From Patiria miniata (lineage: Eukaryota > Echinodermata > Asteroidea > Valvatida > Asterinidae), in NCBI RefSeq assembly GCF_015706575.1, contig NW_024037064.1, positions 8,533,606-8,597,605 on the forward strand: DNA of 64,000 bases. The letters are read 5' to 3'. Below are positions 1 to 24,703 of the stretch, one piece after another. The notes below the pieces were generated by a model. The model saw only the letters and a list, made by a program, of their open reading frames with translations. It was not told the origin of the DNA and made no database searches. Each line of letters starts with the position of its first letter. Within the stretch, counting starts at the first letter, position 1. The position numbers were made by a program, and so were the translations under genes.

Positions 1-504
1 TTTTCAAAAATGAACTATTTGGGGGAGTTAGTATAATAGTTCAAATATTGTTACACTGACGTGTTTGAAGTTTTGTGTTCGAAAATGCTGGAAAACCAAG
101 AAAAAACAAAAATATTCAAGTAGTCTGGTTCCCTGACTCCACTAAAAAATGAAACGGATCAAAAAATGCGGGAAAATTGTAAGGTAAGGGAACCAGTCTA
201 GCTGGCCTGCACCCGTTCATGAACATGGAACCAATAGCAAACAAAATTTGGACTGAAAAAAAAAAAAACCCGGTAAATTTAGATCAGTAGTTGAAAAACA
301 GTTAGGTTTTTCCAACGGTGGCCGGCCGACCAACGTTGGAAATGTATACAAAAGGACACTTTTTCTTGAAAATGACCTCACACCAGGTGCCCTAATTTTA
401 CAAGATGCTTTAGACTGTCATTTACCAACATCCTAGTAAGGTATTTCGTAACACCTTGGTAGTTTTATTTTTCGCTGTTTGCAAATGTTGTATTTTCCCT
501 TTAA
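1..504. mobile_element. TTAA-flanked MITE, family A (left end off window)
   Basis: Same element as 2223-2743 and 46422-46949. The right end is GCAAATGTTGTATTTTCCCT followed by TTAA. Inside, GTCTGGTTCCCTGACTCC and GGGAACCAGTCTAGCTGG form an internal inverted pair. Confidence 0.8.
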
Positions 505-836
505 GAACGTTTGCAGCATTTGCATGAACGTAGCACCACCACAGTAACAACTTCTGATTCTGGTCGCCGGATTCCGCTAATTGTTTGTATTTGCCAAATG
601 GCACCCCTTACAATACCAATTTTTGATAAACTTTTCCAGGTAGAGAACACATTCACTGTGTTCTCCAGATTTCAAATAGGCCATCAGCCTCGGTCCAAAA
701 TTTTGGCCAACGGTATCAAACGAGGGGAATAATCGTCACAGCGATTTTTGGCAAGGTATACACCTCCCGAGTTAGAAAATATGTGATAGCATTGCAGCAA
801 TGCAGCGTTTTAGGTGTTATCACCTATTTTTCCAAA

Positions 837-1134
837 ATGTCCATCTAAATGCTTGTTACCACTCTAGGGGCAGTATGCCTTGCGCATGCGCACTTTAGTT
901 ATTTATGCACCGATTTGATACCGACCAAACCCCCAGGCTAATGGCCTAAAAAGGGGATTATTTGAAAATCCTGAACTTAGGAAAAATGTCCATCTAAATG
1001 CTTGTTACCACTCTAGGGGCAGTATGCCTTGCGCATGCGCACTTTAGTTATTTATGCACCGATTTGATACCGACCAAACCCCCAGGCTAATGGCCTAAAA
1101 AGGGGATTATTTGAAAATCCTGAACTTAGGAAAA
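837..1134. repeat. Tandem duplication, 2 x 149 bp
   Basis: CCATCTAAATGCTTGTTACC begins at 841 and again at 990, and the copies are almost identical. Each unit carries TTGCGCATGCGCA, which resembles an NRF1 palindrome. It lies in the intron downstream of exon 12. Confidence 0.92.
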
Positions 1135-1245
1135 ATCTGTACAAAAAGTCCTAAATTCCGAAGGAAAAAACCTGATAACTCTCAATCCTACACATGTATG
1201 GCTTATCTGGGTATGCATCAAGACCTACTGTCTTTAAATACCGAC

Positions 1246-14233
<12,988 letters not shown>

Positions 14234-14413
14234 GTTTCAACAGAAGATTCCCTGTGCAAAAAAGAAAAACAAACAAAAAGTTGTTTTATTTGTCAGCGGT
14301 GTGTTTTCAAGTGGAATTGTTTTTTGGGGCAGGATTGCTCATTCATGAATCTTTTATACACTTACACCTTGAGAATGAAATTGTTTGTTATATTTTTTTA
14401 CAATTCCTCATTA

Positions 14414-14903
14414 GACCAAATTAAAAAAGACATGTTTAGCGTCCCCGCCCGCTTCCTTTTTGGAGGCCGCCTCAATTTGTTTTTGTTTTCTTTAAACCCA
14501 AAAATGATAAATTTTAAACAGTGACATCATTTTAGCCTCTTTGTCTGTTTTATCTAGCCCATATCAAGCTGGTATGTCATTTCCTGTGTCACTTACACTT
14601 ACACTTACGGTTTAATGGGTAAATTAATTAGGCATAGCCTTTGTGACCCCATATCCTATCTTTTCCTCCTTCCAGCGAGAATCCAGTCTTTTCTTGAATG
14701 CTGCTAGTACAATTTTGGCATTCACTACTGCTTGAAGGGAATTCCATATGTTTATCACTCTTTGGGTGAAGAATTTCTTCCTACATCCAGTGTTTTTCTT
14801 CAGGGATGGCTTGAAGAGTTTAAGAGAGTGACAAAAAAAGGGCCTCATGCTACCTTTTGTTAAAAAAGGCAGGGCATTAAATATGTATTTTTTTTATTTG
14901 GCC
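14414..14903. mobile_element. PIF/Harbinger-like MITE with TTA duplication, carrying a LINE insert
   Basis: TTA-GACCAAATTAAAAAAGACATG at left, TTTTTTTATTTGGCC-TTA at right. The body (ACATGTTTAGCGTCC, CAAAAATGATAAA, TGACATCATTTTAG) matches 55139-55413. The LINE fragment 14590-14860 interrupts it. Confidence 0.75.
14590..14860 (-). mobile_element. 3' end of a non-LTR retrotransposon (LINE) ORF2
   Basis: The minus strand encodes GCRKKFFTQRVINIWNSL...AFKKRLDSRWKEE, resembling the C-terminal motif after the reverse transcriptase in Jockey/CR1-type LINEs (FFxxRVxNxWNSLP...FKxRLD). A stop follows, then a short tail with tandem GTAAGT hexamers (TTACACTTACACTTAC on the plus strand), like a LINE 3' tail. 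About 75 codons remain; 5' truncated. Confidence 0.75.
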
Positions 14904-15092
14904 TTATTCATTATTTAAACTTTTTTTTATTCTTTTTTTTTTCAGATTATTCTTTCTTCAGATAACTTTTTGTCTTACATTTCAAGTTTAGTTTGACAAA
15001 TCATTCTTTTCACATTAACATAAAATAAAAATATTCTATGAATAAGTTGAACTTGAAGCATAAATTGATTTTGTCCTCTTTTACAACTACAG

Positions 15093-15636
15093 CCTACTGA
15101 AAAGTGTCAACAAGCGTCAACGGTCGTCAACAAGCATCAACAAATTTTGTATATGCTTTTGAACATTAAAAGTAGATTTATATGGTAGACAAAGCAATAA
15201 AGAACATCTTCTGCACATTATCAATTAAAGTTAAAATTATTTAAAAACTTGTTTTTTGAATGCGAAATGTACGAGTTTGTCGATTAGTGTAGGCCGCCAT
15301 CTTGTTTGGATGGCGTTGTACACTTCGCGCATGCGTAGTATGGCCCTGTACACTTCACGCATGCGTAGTACGGCTAGCTTCACGTTAACATAATGGCGGC
15401 CAACACAAACTCGAAAGAGTCGTCGTACATTTCGCGTTGAAAAAAAAAATTGAAATAGTTTTAACTTTAATTTATATGCTGAAGGTGTTCTTTGTTGCCA
15501 TTTCTACCATATACATGTAATTGCTGTTTTTGATTTTCCAAAACTTCTACAAAATTTGTTGACGCTGGGTTGACCATGTTGACGACCGTTAAAGTTTGTT
15601 GACGCCAGTTGACGCTTGTTGACGCATTTTAGTAGG
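15093..15636. mobile_element. 544-bp foldback element in the ATP6V1A 5' intron
   Basis: CCTACTGAAAAGTGTCAACA at left is inverted as GTTGACGCATTTTAGTAGG at right. The arms stay alignable to the centre at ~15350, where CGCGCATGCG motifs lie. Subterminal GTTGACG/CGTCAAC motifs are repeated. No clear target duplication. Confidence 0.82.
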
Positions 15637-16070
15637 ACCAGCCTAGGGCATGATGTAGGGTTCTGTTTAACTTCCCAGGCTTAACTTAACTTAAGTTAAG
15701 CATGTTAAGCTTCATTTTACCCAAAATTTCCCTCAAAAAATCTAAACCCTAACCATTGGTAACTTACCCTCCATCATCCATGCCCTCTCTACATTTCTGT
15801 TGGTTTTAAACATCGCTGAATAGGAATGGGACCCGTAACTATATTACCCCCTCCCATGCCCCGCCCACATTTTGCATGCATTTTCGATCCAGCAAATTGA
15901 GTTGAGAAAAAAATGCCACACAGAAATAATTTATGCCTACATAAGCCTTATTATAAATAATGCATTAGCACAGACAACTCCTACCTTTTAATTGTAAACC
16001 CAGAACCAGTTAATTTAAACCTTTAAATAAAATGAAAACATAGATTTTACCCAATTTTGCGAAGACCTAC

Positions 16071-16205
16071 CTGTTTCATCAGTCGATGTGCACAAAATCA
16101 TGTGATAAGTCTTCTCGCGCACACACCTAATCCAAAGCGCCCAATGTTCCATTCATTTGCGTACAACATCGATCTCTCTTGGGCTACAAAAAGAGGCGAC
16201 TCCAT
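16071..16205 (-). other. ATP6V1A: Candidate non-coding first exon of ATP6V1A
   Basis: A perfect minus-strand donor CAG|GTAGGT sits at 16071/16070. It is the best partner I see for the acceptor at 14251 that opens the 5' UTR of coding exon 1. The exon start is a guess; only the donor is visible. Confidence 0.45.
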
Positions 16206-16563
16206 CGTAAAATAGCCCAAAACATCTACACAGTACCTGGACTTCTTTTATTAACACGAGACGATCCAAGGGAGCACCTGACTATGGTAGGAAAAAAATA
16301 AGTGGTGACCAATTTCTGGATATGACTCAAAACGAGAATTGGGACAGGATACCAGTTTCCGCGCACATGCTAAAAATAATTTCGTGATCGCGGAAGACTT
16401 TTGCCGGGAAAATTTTGAGGTCGTTCTTTTCGCAAAATCAGACCGCAGTTACTGTTTTGAAACAGATAATTCGGCGCTTCTATTAGAATGCAAACGATCG
16501 GTTGGGTAGAATAGTCTTAGCCGAATAAGGAGGGCTCCGATTCTGCCAAAAATAAACCTAGTC
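16071..16563. promoter_or_regulatory. Likely shared bidirectional promoter of ATP6V1A and NAA50
   Basis: Divergent genes start on either side, and CpG content is higher than in the surrounding DNA. No TATA box is obvious. ATCATGTGAT at 16097-16106 contains the M-box TCATGTGA, a motif type bound by MiT/TFE factors that control V-ATPase genes; it lies within the candidate exon. Confidence 0.55.
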
Positions 16564-16571
16564 ATGACACG
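16564..16571 (+). CDS. NAA50: NAA50 coding exon 1 (8 bases)
   Basis: ATGACACG followed by a consensus donor GTGAGT at 16572. The phase matches exon 2, which starts with A to complete CGA (Arg3). The choice is supported by the MTR start of insect San and by the lack of any better donor with matching phase. Confidence 0.82.
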
Positions 16572-19500
16572 GTGAGTACGTACGATATCGTGCGTGCGGT
16601 TTTAACGAATGCCGTACCAACGGCACGCAGTGTAATAAATGTTGGCTTGCAACTTTGCCATTGCATTGCATATTTAATTACCTGTTTACTTGCTGAACCG
16701 TTACGATCTCCTGCTTTATGTTAGCATAGGTCTGTAAAAGTATAATGACCTCATCATACATGTCATACAAATAAATTAAAACAATCATGACAATCAACGC
16801 AACAATGAACCAGCATGATCTTGATCAGATCATTTTTTAAATTAACGTTTAAGTTGCTTGACTAAGTTGTATATGACCGGTTCCATTTCTATTTCTTTTT
16901 TTTTTAAATTTGTTAAGCCGCCTGTCTGCCTGTGCACAACTTCAGACTACCGTATTTGTCTTTTTCTTTGGGGGGGGGGGGGAGGGGTTAAAAATTATAT
17001 AGTGGCTATTGTTACGGCAGCCATAACGTAATTTTCACAGGTGTTGTTTCGGAATTGCAAAAATACAAAGTTAAGTTAAAAGTTACAACCACATTGCTTT
17101 GGTAGCTTGATTGGTTAAAAGTTAAAACAATAGGTTACCATGCTGAGCTTTGAGCATCTATTTTTACATTTTTTTACTACATCTGTATTTTTTCTCTAAC
17201 ATTTCTTGCTTACCAGAGGACGGATTGAACTGGGTGCCATCACACCGCACAACATCAAGCAGCTCAAGCGGCTCAACTCGGTCGTGTTCCCCGTCTCCTA
17301 CAATGACAAATTCTACAAGGATGTGCTGGATGTGGGTGAACTGGCCAAATTATGTGAGTGCCACAGCCTGTGACATTCGGCTGTGGCTTATTCGAAATCC
17401 ACTTCAGGAGATTTTAGGCCCCTGACTTCGACGACCCCTGCTACATTTCACAGCACGTTCTGGTTTTAGTCCGAATATGTGGGCTCTGAAGAATGTGAAC
17501 ATGTATGAGACTAGTCCAACCCTAACCCCCTAGTACTTCCTCAGGACTGCCCTGCTAAATCCAACAGAGTCCAACCGGAGTTTCCTGCTCAATCCACTGT
17601 GCCTCATTTTCAGTTGTCTGCTGAATCCAACGTCCGAAAATTTGGGCTCTCAAGAATGTGAACATGTTTTAGACTAGTCCAACCCAAACCCCCCAACAGA
17701 CAGGGCTCTGGAGTGCTCTGAAACGTGCAAAACTAAATCAGGCCCACTTTACTCACAGTTTAGCCAGCAAATTTCTCCAAAAATTCCACTGGGGCAAAGA
17801 AAATGTCCTCAGTATTTCACCAACCAAGTTTGCAGACTCAATTCAATTTTTAAAGGAAACTTTTCTTCAAGATTCTGCACCTTCAGAATCCAGTACCTCT
17901 CAGTTTTAAAAAGGGATAATTATTTCTAACATTTGAGGGTTTTTTTCTTTTTGTCTCAAGGCTATTTCAATGACATTGTGGTCGGTGCTGTCTGCTGTCG
18001 GATTGACACAACGGACGATGGAACAAGACGGCTGTACATCATGACGCTGGGCTGCTTGGCTCCTTACAGAAAACTAGGGATCGGTAGGTTCCTGTGATGT
18101 GATAAAGTCCTCATCACCAAGTCAATCGTTAGTCAGTCTCAACTCGTTGATTCAAATGAACTGTGATTTAGATTGTGATATGACTTGCAGTGAGACTTGC
18201 GATTGACTTGTGATCGACTTGCGATCGACTTGCGATTGACTTGTGATTGACTTGTGATTTGACTTGCGATTGACTTGTGATTGACTTGTGATTTGACTTC
18301 TGATTGACTTGTGATTTGACTTGTGATTGACTTGTGATTTGACTTGTGATTGTCTTGTGATTTGACTTCTGATTGACTTTGTGATTCCCTTGTGATTTGA
18401 CTTGTGATTTGACTTGTGATTTGACTTCTGATTGACTTGTGATTTGACTTATGATTAACTTGTGATTTGACTTCCGATTGAGGTGTTATTGGCTTGTGAT
18501 TTCTTTGTGTCCGTGCAACAAGGTTGTATCTCCTAAAATGGGCCGTACGTGAAACCTGAGTTTCAGAATGTCAAAAGGTCGTATCTCACTTAAAAAAACC
18601 TGGATGTACACGCAAAGTCAACGGATGTCGAGATGCGACCTTGTTGCATGGAGCGTATTCGCATGAGATACGACTTTGTTGCAGAATGGAGTTACGACCT
18701 TGTTGCACTGATGCGACGGTTTGACATCTGATCGACTTATGATTATAACTCATGAAGGTAGTTTTCCAAGCTCAAAAATTAGTTTGAACTCTAACAGCTA
18801 GAACGAAATATCTTTTGTTCACAATTAAGATTAATATTCCAACAAGAGATGCTTTGCTGTTGGATCTTGTTGGATTTAGGATTTAGAATCAAGATCGTGA
18901 AAAGAAAAGTGGTACAAGTAACTTCAAAAACTATTTTGTAGAAATTTCATAAACTTTCACATTTGTTTGTCATTCCTTAATAGGCACAGTGATGCTGAAA
19001 CACGTCCTTGAGTACTGCAGCAAAGACGGCAACATCAGTAATATTTATCTGTAAGTACACCATATCAATGACAAGAATCGGTGTTCTCCAACCTGTAAAA
19101 ATACCCCGGTGCCCCGCCATGCTTTCTGAGGCACCTGCCAAGCTTCAAAAGTTGCCGCCATGCTTCAAAAGTTGCCACCATGCTTTAAAAAAAATAAAAT
19201 AATAATAAAAAAGACCAACAAGTGGGACTACATGTACCCTTAACCTCCAGGGTGTATTTTGGCCAGGAACTCTGCCAAAAGCAGTAAAGTGCAACACTTG
19301 CCAAACTGACAAGCCTGCCCATTGCAGCAATCCATCAGGTCAAAAGTCTCAAGGCCAAACTGCCTCAGAGTCCCTGGTCACTGATGTATTAAACAAAAAA
19401 TGATGCTGAGCCAGTATTGTACCTAACTGTTATAAATGGCCTAAAATCTGTTGCCCATATGTAAATTAAATGTTCATCTGCAAATAGCGCCCCCCTCCAT

Positions 19501-20143
19501 TTTTTGACGGAGCACCGACCTTTAATTTTCAAAGTTAAACACCAGAGTCACCTTTTGTGTTTTCCAAATAAAACCATATCACTGTGATTGTTTGTTTAGA
19601 GGAGTGTTTCCCACTATGGTTAGCAAATGGCTCGTCTCAATTCGTGTCCCGGATGAGTTTCAGTCAAGTTGAGGGTAGAATCATTCACTTTGTCGGAAAG
19701 AAGCTCTGCATTTGTCCCCGACATGTTCCGGGCAAATTTTCATTAGCAACTGCTTGACTCATCAATACTGATAACTTCATTGCGGGAAAGTTGATCAGAA
19801 TCCTGCAATTTATACCTGATACGGAACTCGTTGCAGATATGACTCGACCGAGCTGTAACTCATCCAAAGTTGAATTTTTCAGAAATGTTCCCATGATTGA
19901 CAAGTAATATAAACCCTGAATTATTAAACATCAGCAAGTTGTGCATTAAACACAAAATGAAATAACTGTTTTCTTCTTTCTGTATCACTCCCCAGACATG
20001 TACAAATTAATAATGAATCGGCAATAGAGTTCTACAAGAAGTTTGACTTTGAAATCATTGAGACGAAGGAGCACTACTACAAGAGAATCGAGCCGGCTGA
20101 TGCTCATGTTCTACAGAAGACGTTACAAATCAAAGGAGTGTAA
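16564..20143 (+). CDS. NAA50: N-alpha-acetyltransferase 50 (NAA50/San)
   Basis: GNAT-family enzyme that acetylates the N-terminal amine of nascent proteins from acetyl-CoA, associated with the NatA complex and needed for sister-chromatid cohesion. Five coding exons, 16564-16571, 17217-17353, 17961-18083, 18984-19050 and 19996-20143, give 160 residues (human 169). The start exon has only eight coding bases (ATG ACA CG), producing MTRGRIELG, like Drosophila San (MTRSSIELG). Substrate-pocket residues FPVSY fall at 27-31, the acetyl-CoA loop RKLGIG at 85-90, and the catalytic Tyr and His correspond to Y74 and H113 (human Y73, H112). Oddities: KLCYF where human has KLAYF, and KFDFEI where human has KFGFEI. 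It is head to head with ATP6V1A. The 3' UTR probably contains a minisatellite. Confidence 0.96.
17217..17353 (+). CDS. NAA50: NAA50 coding exon 2
   Basis: Encodes GRIELGAITPHNIKQLKRLN, SVVFPVSYNDKFYKDVLDVG and ELAKL. Acceptor TTACCAG, donor T|GTGAGT. Confidence 0.96.
17354..17960. repeat. NAA50 intron 2 with a short tandem duplication
   Basis: GGGCTCTGAAGAATGTGAAC (~17481) and GGGCTCTCAAGAATGTGAAC (~17645), each followed by AGACTAGTCCAACC, are copies ~165 bp apart. Nothing else recognised. Confidence 0.6.
17961..18083 (+). CDS. NAA50: NAA50 coding exon 3
   Basis: Encodes YFNDIVVGAVCCRIDTTDDG and TRRLYIMTLGCLAPYRKLGI. Contains the catalytic tyrosine and most of the acetyl-CoA-binding loop. 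Acceptor CTCAAG, donor G|GTAGGT. Confidence 0.96.
18165..18500 (+). repeat. GATTGACTTGTGATTTGACTT minisatellite
   Basis: Alternating 12- and 13-bp units of GATTGACTTGT and GATTTGACTTGT in NAA50 intron 3. Confidence 0.93.
18984..19050 (+). CDS. NAA50: NAA50 coding exon 4
   Basis: Encodes TVMLKHVLEYCSKDGNISNI and Y. Acceptor TTAATAG, donor CT|GTAAGT. Confidence 0.94.
19996..20143 (+). CDS. NAA50: NAA50 coding exon 5 and stop
   Basis: Encodes HVQINNESAIEFYKKFDFEI, IETKEHYYKRIEPADAHVLQ and KTLQIKGV, then TAA at 20141-20143. Acceptor CCCCAG. A possible ATTAAA poly(A) signal occurs at 20449. Confidence 0.96.
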
Positions 20144-20224
20144 AAATGAGAACACTGAACGGAAAATGACTCTCCGACTGGACAGGAGTTGCTTGCCTCT
20201 GGCAGTTAAACTACTAGACTGATT

Positions 20225-20905
20225 CGGTGGCCAGTTGGCCTCTGGCGGCCAAACGAGACCGATTTAGCCTTAGCACGCAAACTAGACTTTGATGGCTTTC
20301 TGGCCTCATGTCGCTTAACTAGATTTGGTCACCAGATGGCCTCTGGTGGCCAAAATTGACTGATTTAATGGCCAGGTGGCCTTTGGCTACCAAACTAGAC
20401 CAACTGGCTTCCAAAATGGACTAGTTAGACAGCCAACTGGCTCTTCCTATTAAATAATTTCACTGATTTGGTGGCCAGTTGGCCTCTGGCTGCCAAACCA
20501 CATGTACAGGTAGTCTGATTTGGTGGCCAACTGGATACTAATCTAAACAGATTTTGTGGCCAGTTTGCATGTAGTTACGAAACTTGAATGCTGGTTGCTA
20601 AAATAGTCTAATTTGGTGGCCAACTGGCCACTAAATTCACAAATTTATAATGGCCAGCTGGCTTCTGTCAGCCAAACTAGATTCATTTACCAGCTGGCCT
20701 TCGGCTTCCGATCTAGACTGATTCAATGGGCACCTGGTCTCTGGTTGATAAACGTTTCTGATACATGTATTGGCCTGTCGAACTGGCTGCCAAAGTAGTA
20801 CAAGATAGTGGCCAACTGGTTACCAAACTAGAATGATTTAGTGGCCAGCTGGCCACTGGCTTCTACATTAGTGTACTGTAATTTGGTGGCCAGTAATTTA
20901 CATGT
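20225..20905 (+). repeat. GGTGGCCAGTTGGCCTCTGG minisatellite
   Basis: Diverged ~40-bp units of GATTTGGTGGCCAGCTGGCC and CTGCCAAACTAGA beginning ~80 bp after the NAA50 stop, so it probably lies in the 3' UTR. Like the array at 5730-6238 it is rich in TGGCCA. Confidence 0.85.
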
Positions 20906-21159
20906 GCAGGTTGCTAGTGTAAACTTTTGGTATTAGTTGTAACATACATCCTGTATGGCATACATTCAAAGCATTGTGATGTCAAATGCTCCACAAAAAT
21001 TGTCTCTTGTTCATCCTGCCCATTTCTTGTATTAAGGAGTATTTGAATTAATAGGGCTGTCCATTTTCGAATAATTTAGTATTCAATTATTTGAAACTGC
21101 ATTTGACCAAATATTTGAATATTCGAAACTCTCTGATCAAGTTTTACACACACCAGCCA

Positions 21160-21610
21160 CATCTGCGTGGCGTGTTGGTTGAAAGTTGCACGCAAAAGTT
21201 GCACATTCAAATTGGTGTGCGACCAAAAAGTTACCACCAACAAAAAACTGACATTAAACCGCCCAACCATGTGATTAAAAAAGGTGGCATGCCGGTTAAA
21301 AGTCGCACGCAAAAGTTGCACATTCCAATTTGTGTGCGACCAAATAGTTACCACCGACAAAAAACTGGCATCTGACATAAAAGCGCCCAAACATGCGATT
21401 AAAAAAGGTGGAATGTCGGTTAAAAGTTGCACGCAAAAGTTGCACATTCAAATTTGTGTGCAACCAAAAAGTTGCCACCAAAAAAATGGCCTCTGACATA
21501 AGAGCGCCAACGATGCAATTAAAACAGGTGGCATGCCGGTTAAAAGTTGCACGCAAAAGTTGCACATTCAAATTGATGTGCAACCAAAAAGTTACCACCG
21601 AATGTAACAA
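21160..21610. repeat. ~120-bp tandem repeat, 4 copies
   Basis: GTTGCACGCAAAAGTTGCAC recurs at ~21183, 21302, 21426 and 21546, each followed by GTGCGACCAAAAAGTTACC-like sequence. Long ORFs here are products of the repeat. Confidence 0.92.
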
Positions 21611-21863
21611 TCGTGTGTGTGTGCATAGTGTGGCAGGTTTTTTAGTCAAACCGAAAAAAAACTGTTCAAACATTCGGTTGATCATCGAAATGATCGAACA
21701 TTTGGTACATTTGTGTCAGCCTTACTAATTAAATATCTGTTACAAGTTGCAGGGAAATAAATGCACAGTAGGCTTAACGTATCAGGTATTCCTTGTACAA
21801 TTCCAAACAACTTTCCAACCAACTTCGCTGGAATCACTTTGAAACGATAAAGAAATTTACTTA

Positions 21864-22114
21864 CAGTCAACTCTCATTATTACAAACTCAGCCGCAGCTA
21901 GCAAAATTGTTATACCTACATGTAAATCTTGTATTACAAGGAGCTCAGTCCCATTCATTGTGCACATTAATGCACAGTCGAGATGGGGCAAACATGTTTT
22001 TGTTCACTATAACCAGAATTTGCATTAACAGAGTTTGTACATGTATAAACGAGAGTTAAGAGAGTTAATAAGTTGAATTACATGTAACAGAGTTTGTATT
22101 AACGAGAGTCGACT
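21864..22114. mobile_element. pogo/Tigger-like MITE
   Basis: Begins TA-CAGTCAACTCTCATTATTAC and ends GTATTAACGAGAGTCGACT. It shares TIR type and body with 24076-24262. Confidence 0.65.
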
Positions 22115-22403
22115 CAAGTGAAAATGGTGGTATTTATGATGAGGTGATTTCTATGTTTTGTTTCATTTTTTGACGACCTAGCTGTTTCACAGTTGGTGTC
22201 ACTTTTTCTTCTGTTTTCTTCAATAAAAGATTGTCCATGTTGTTGTATTTAGTTGCACCACTTCCGTTTTGACAACCTTTTTGTGTTGTTTTATGAGCTA
22301 ACAAGTTGGGAGAACAAAGTACATAATACAAAAAGCAAAAACAATACACTACCCATTGAATTTGTATCTTCAAGCAAATTTGAATTCTTGATCCTAATTG
22401 GTT

Positions 22404-22645
22404 GATCCATGGCAACAAACCGTGCCATATTATCCAATAGAGTACCGAAGTGTGATGTCATAGAGATCCATGGCAACAAACCGTGCCATATTATCCAATA
22501 GAGTACCCAAGTGTGATGTCATAGATATCCATGGCAACAAACCGTGCCATATTATCCAATAGAGTACTCAAGTGTGATGTCACAGAGATCCATGGCAACA
22601 AACCATGCTATATTATCCAATAGAGTGCCCAAATGTGATGTCATC
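22404..22645. repeat. 61-bp tandem repeat, 4 copies
   Basis: GATCCATGGCAACAAACCGT at 22404 and 22465, with further copies near 22526 and 22586, each followed by TATTATCCAATAGAGTAC. Confidence 0.95.
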
Positions 22646-22653
22646 TGTCTTTG

Positions 22654-22728
22654 TTCTGGTTCACGAGCTGGTAAGCGCGTTGATGTCAAGTTGTCAACAT
22701 ACACTTAAGCTATGCGCGTGAACCAGAA
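22654..22728. repeat. Short inverted repeat
   Basis: TTCTGGTTCACG and CGTGAACCAGAA bracket ~50 bp. Confidence 0.7.
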
Positions 22729-22729
22729 T

Positions 22730-23910
22730 ATGTAGGAATCCTAATATGTGCGCATCATTCCCTCTGCACATAGGTGTAATAGGCTAACTGCTGAAAAGTT
22801 TGTACAGCATACAAGTGATCTGGTACATGGTACCCTGTGGAGACATGTGCACAACAGGGAACAAAAGATTGTATACGTCTCCACAGGGCAATTTCTATAG
22901 GTGAATACGTCTCCACAAGGTTATCACGAAATAGATATATGGATTTTACTCAAAAACTAGGAATTTCCAAGGTGTGTTGATCCGTCGCAAATTAAAGTAT
23001 TTTATGTAAGGGATATTAAGTCTGAGTTTGTGGCACTTCTGGGATAACTGATATAATGCTGTATTCTCATTAAATGTTGAGGTCAATCATATTGTGTACA
23101 AAGACGGCATAAAATTTGTCCAAAAAAAAAATGAAATAAAATCAGCATCAACATTTCACCATTTTATTAATGTTATTGCCCCATTATCTTTTTTCAACAT
23201 AATGATGTTCACGTATGGAACGTTCATATTGTATAAACTGAACTTTGTTTACGTTGTGTCAAAATTGCAGAAATTAACAGTTTTCAAAATTTCTTGTTGA
23301 TTTTGTATGAAACCGATAAATTGCTCTGTTAAATTAACATTTTGTATTAAAACGTGAAAGCTTTCTTTCCGCGGCAGTCCAGCGGAAAACTGTTGATCTA
23401 ACGTGGTTTGCCAACTTTGTAGAATATGTACCAGAAGAAATGTTTATCATCAGTTTAAATCACTACATTGAAAAGAAGTTTGCTGAAAAAACCTCAAATA
23501 TACATATATTTAATTGATATTTAAATACCTTGCTACACACTATTCATTCGTTTGTTTACTACAAATTCAAAGTTTTTAAACCAATCAAGCAAAATATAAA
23601 AATAGCATCCTCGACTATTAAAAATACAAAAATTTAAAGGAAAAATATTTAGGACTACTTTCCTAAATTACTATGGAAACCAAAACGTTCAAAAAAAAGA
23701 AGGTAATTTTATTGCCAATTTGTATGTAGCCAGTAACCATCGCCAAAAAAAACAGCGGTATCTGATAAAACATATCACGCAAACTTTTCTCCTTTTTGTG
23801 GGATCCATTTCTGACGGGCTGATTAGGCCTAACCCAAACCCCCTAGGGTGATATGACTAGGAACCTTCCCCACACTTGCAAATTCCAACATCACATGGTT
23901 GATTACACAT
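22730..23910. other. Intergenic, AT-rich, nothing recognised
   Basis: Apart from a small GTCTCCACAGGG/CCCTGTGGAGAC inverted pair at ~22830-22890, I see no gene or repeat family. Confidence 0.5.
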
Positions 23911-24075
23911 AAACAGTCGAACTCTCTATATTAGTGGTATGCCTGACCCCATGTAAAGCATAATCAGTTTACCAGTGCAGTTCTCATCCCAACAGATTCC
24001 AACAAACCCTGGTGCTGGAGTTTGACTGAATGGGGATCGTTTAATAGGGTTAATTTTCCCACTAAGAAATCAATA

Positions 24076-24262
24076 CAGGCGAATCTCGTTAGTACAAACT
24101 CTGTTAATACAAAATTCTGGTTATAACAAACATAAAGCCTTAGCCCCGACTGTGCATTTATGTGCACAATGAATTGGACTGATGTTCCTCTTGATACAAA
24201 ATTCTGATATAACAAACAATTTTGCTAGGTCTGAACGAGTTTGTATTAACGAGACTCGACTG
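24076..24262. mobile_element. pogo/Tigger-like MITE with TA duplication
   Basis: TA-CAGGCGAATCTCGTTAGTAC ... GTATTAACGAGACTCGACTG-TA. The ends are inverted repeats of ~24 bp and TA flanks both sides, as for Tc1/mariner/pogo elements. The region 23912-24024 begins with a related CAGTCGAACTCTC end. Confidence 0.82.
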
Positions 24263-24703
24263 TATTTGGAAAGAACGCTGCATCCTGATACCACTTTTTT
24301 TATCATGTTTTATCTAAGATTTTAGGCTTTGCATGGTGGAGTATCGGTAGCGTCTCCCAAAGACAAAAGACAATTTCTTTACAACTTAAAGCAGGACTGT
24401 TCTTATCAAAACTAAAACTACTTAGCGAAAGTTGATAATAAGCAGGACAAGTTCTTTTCAGAACTAATATCTCCTAAGCAGTAGTTATGACCCATGGTGT
24501 TACCGCAAACTGAAACGATATCATGTTTTATCGCAATGAAGGTCAGTCACTGCAAACATGTTGAAAAGACATGAATCTGGGACTGAGAAACATTGCCAAT
24601 TTTGTGAGAAAATACTTTGAAAATGCACTCGACTCTCCAAAGACTTTGTTTATACAACCAAAGAAGAGGGTCTGGGTACTACATGGTTTCGGAATATAGT
24701 TCA

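Noticed and set aside
21091..21728. Several ORFs of 90-130 codons on both strands
   Set aside because: They follow the ~120-bp tandem repeat and share no motif with known proteins.
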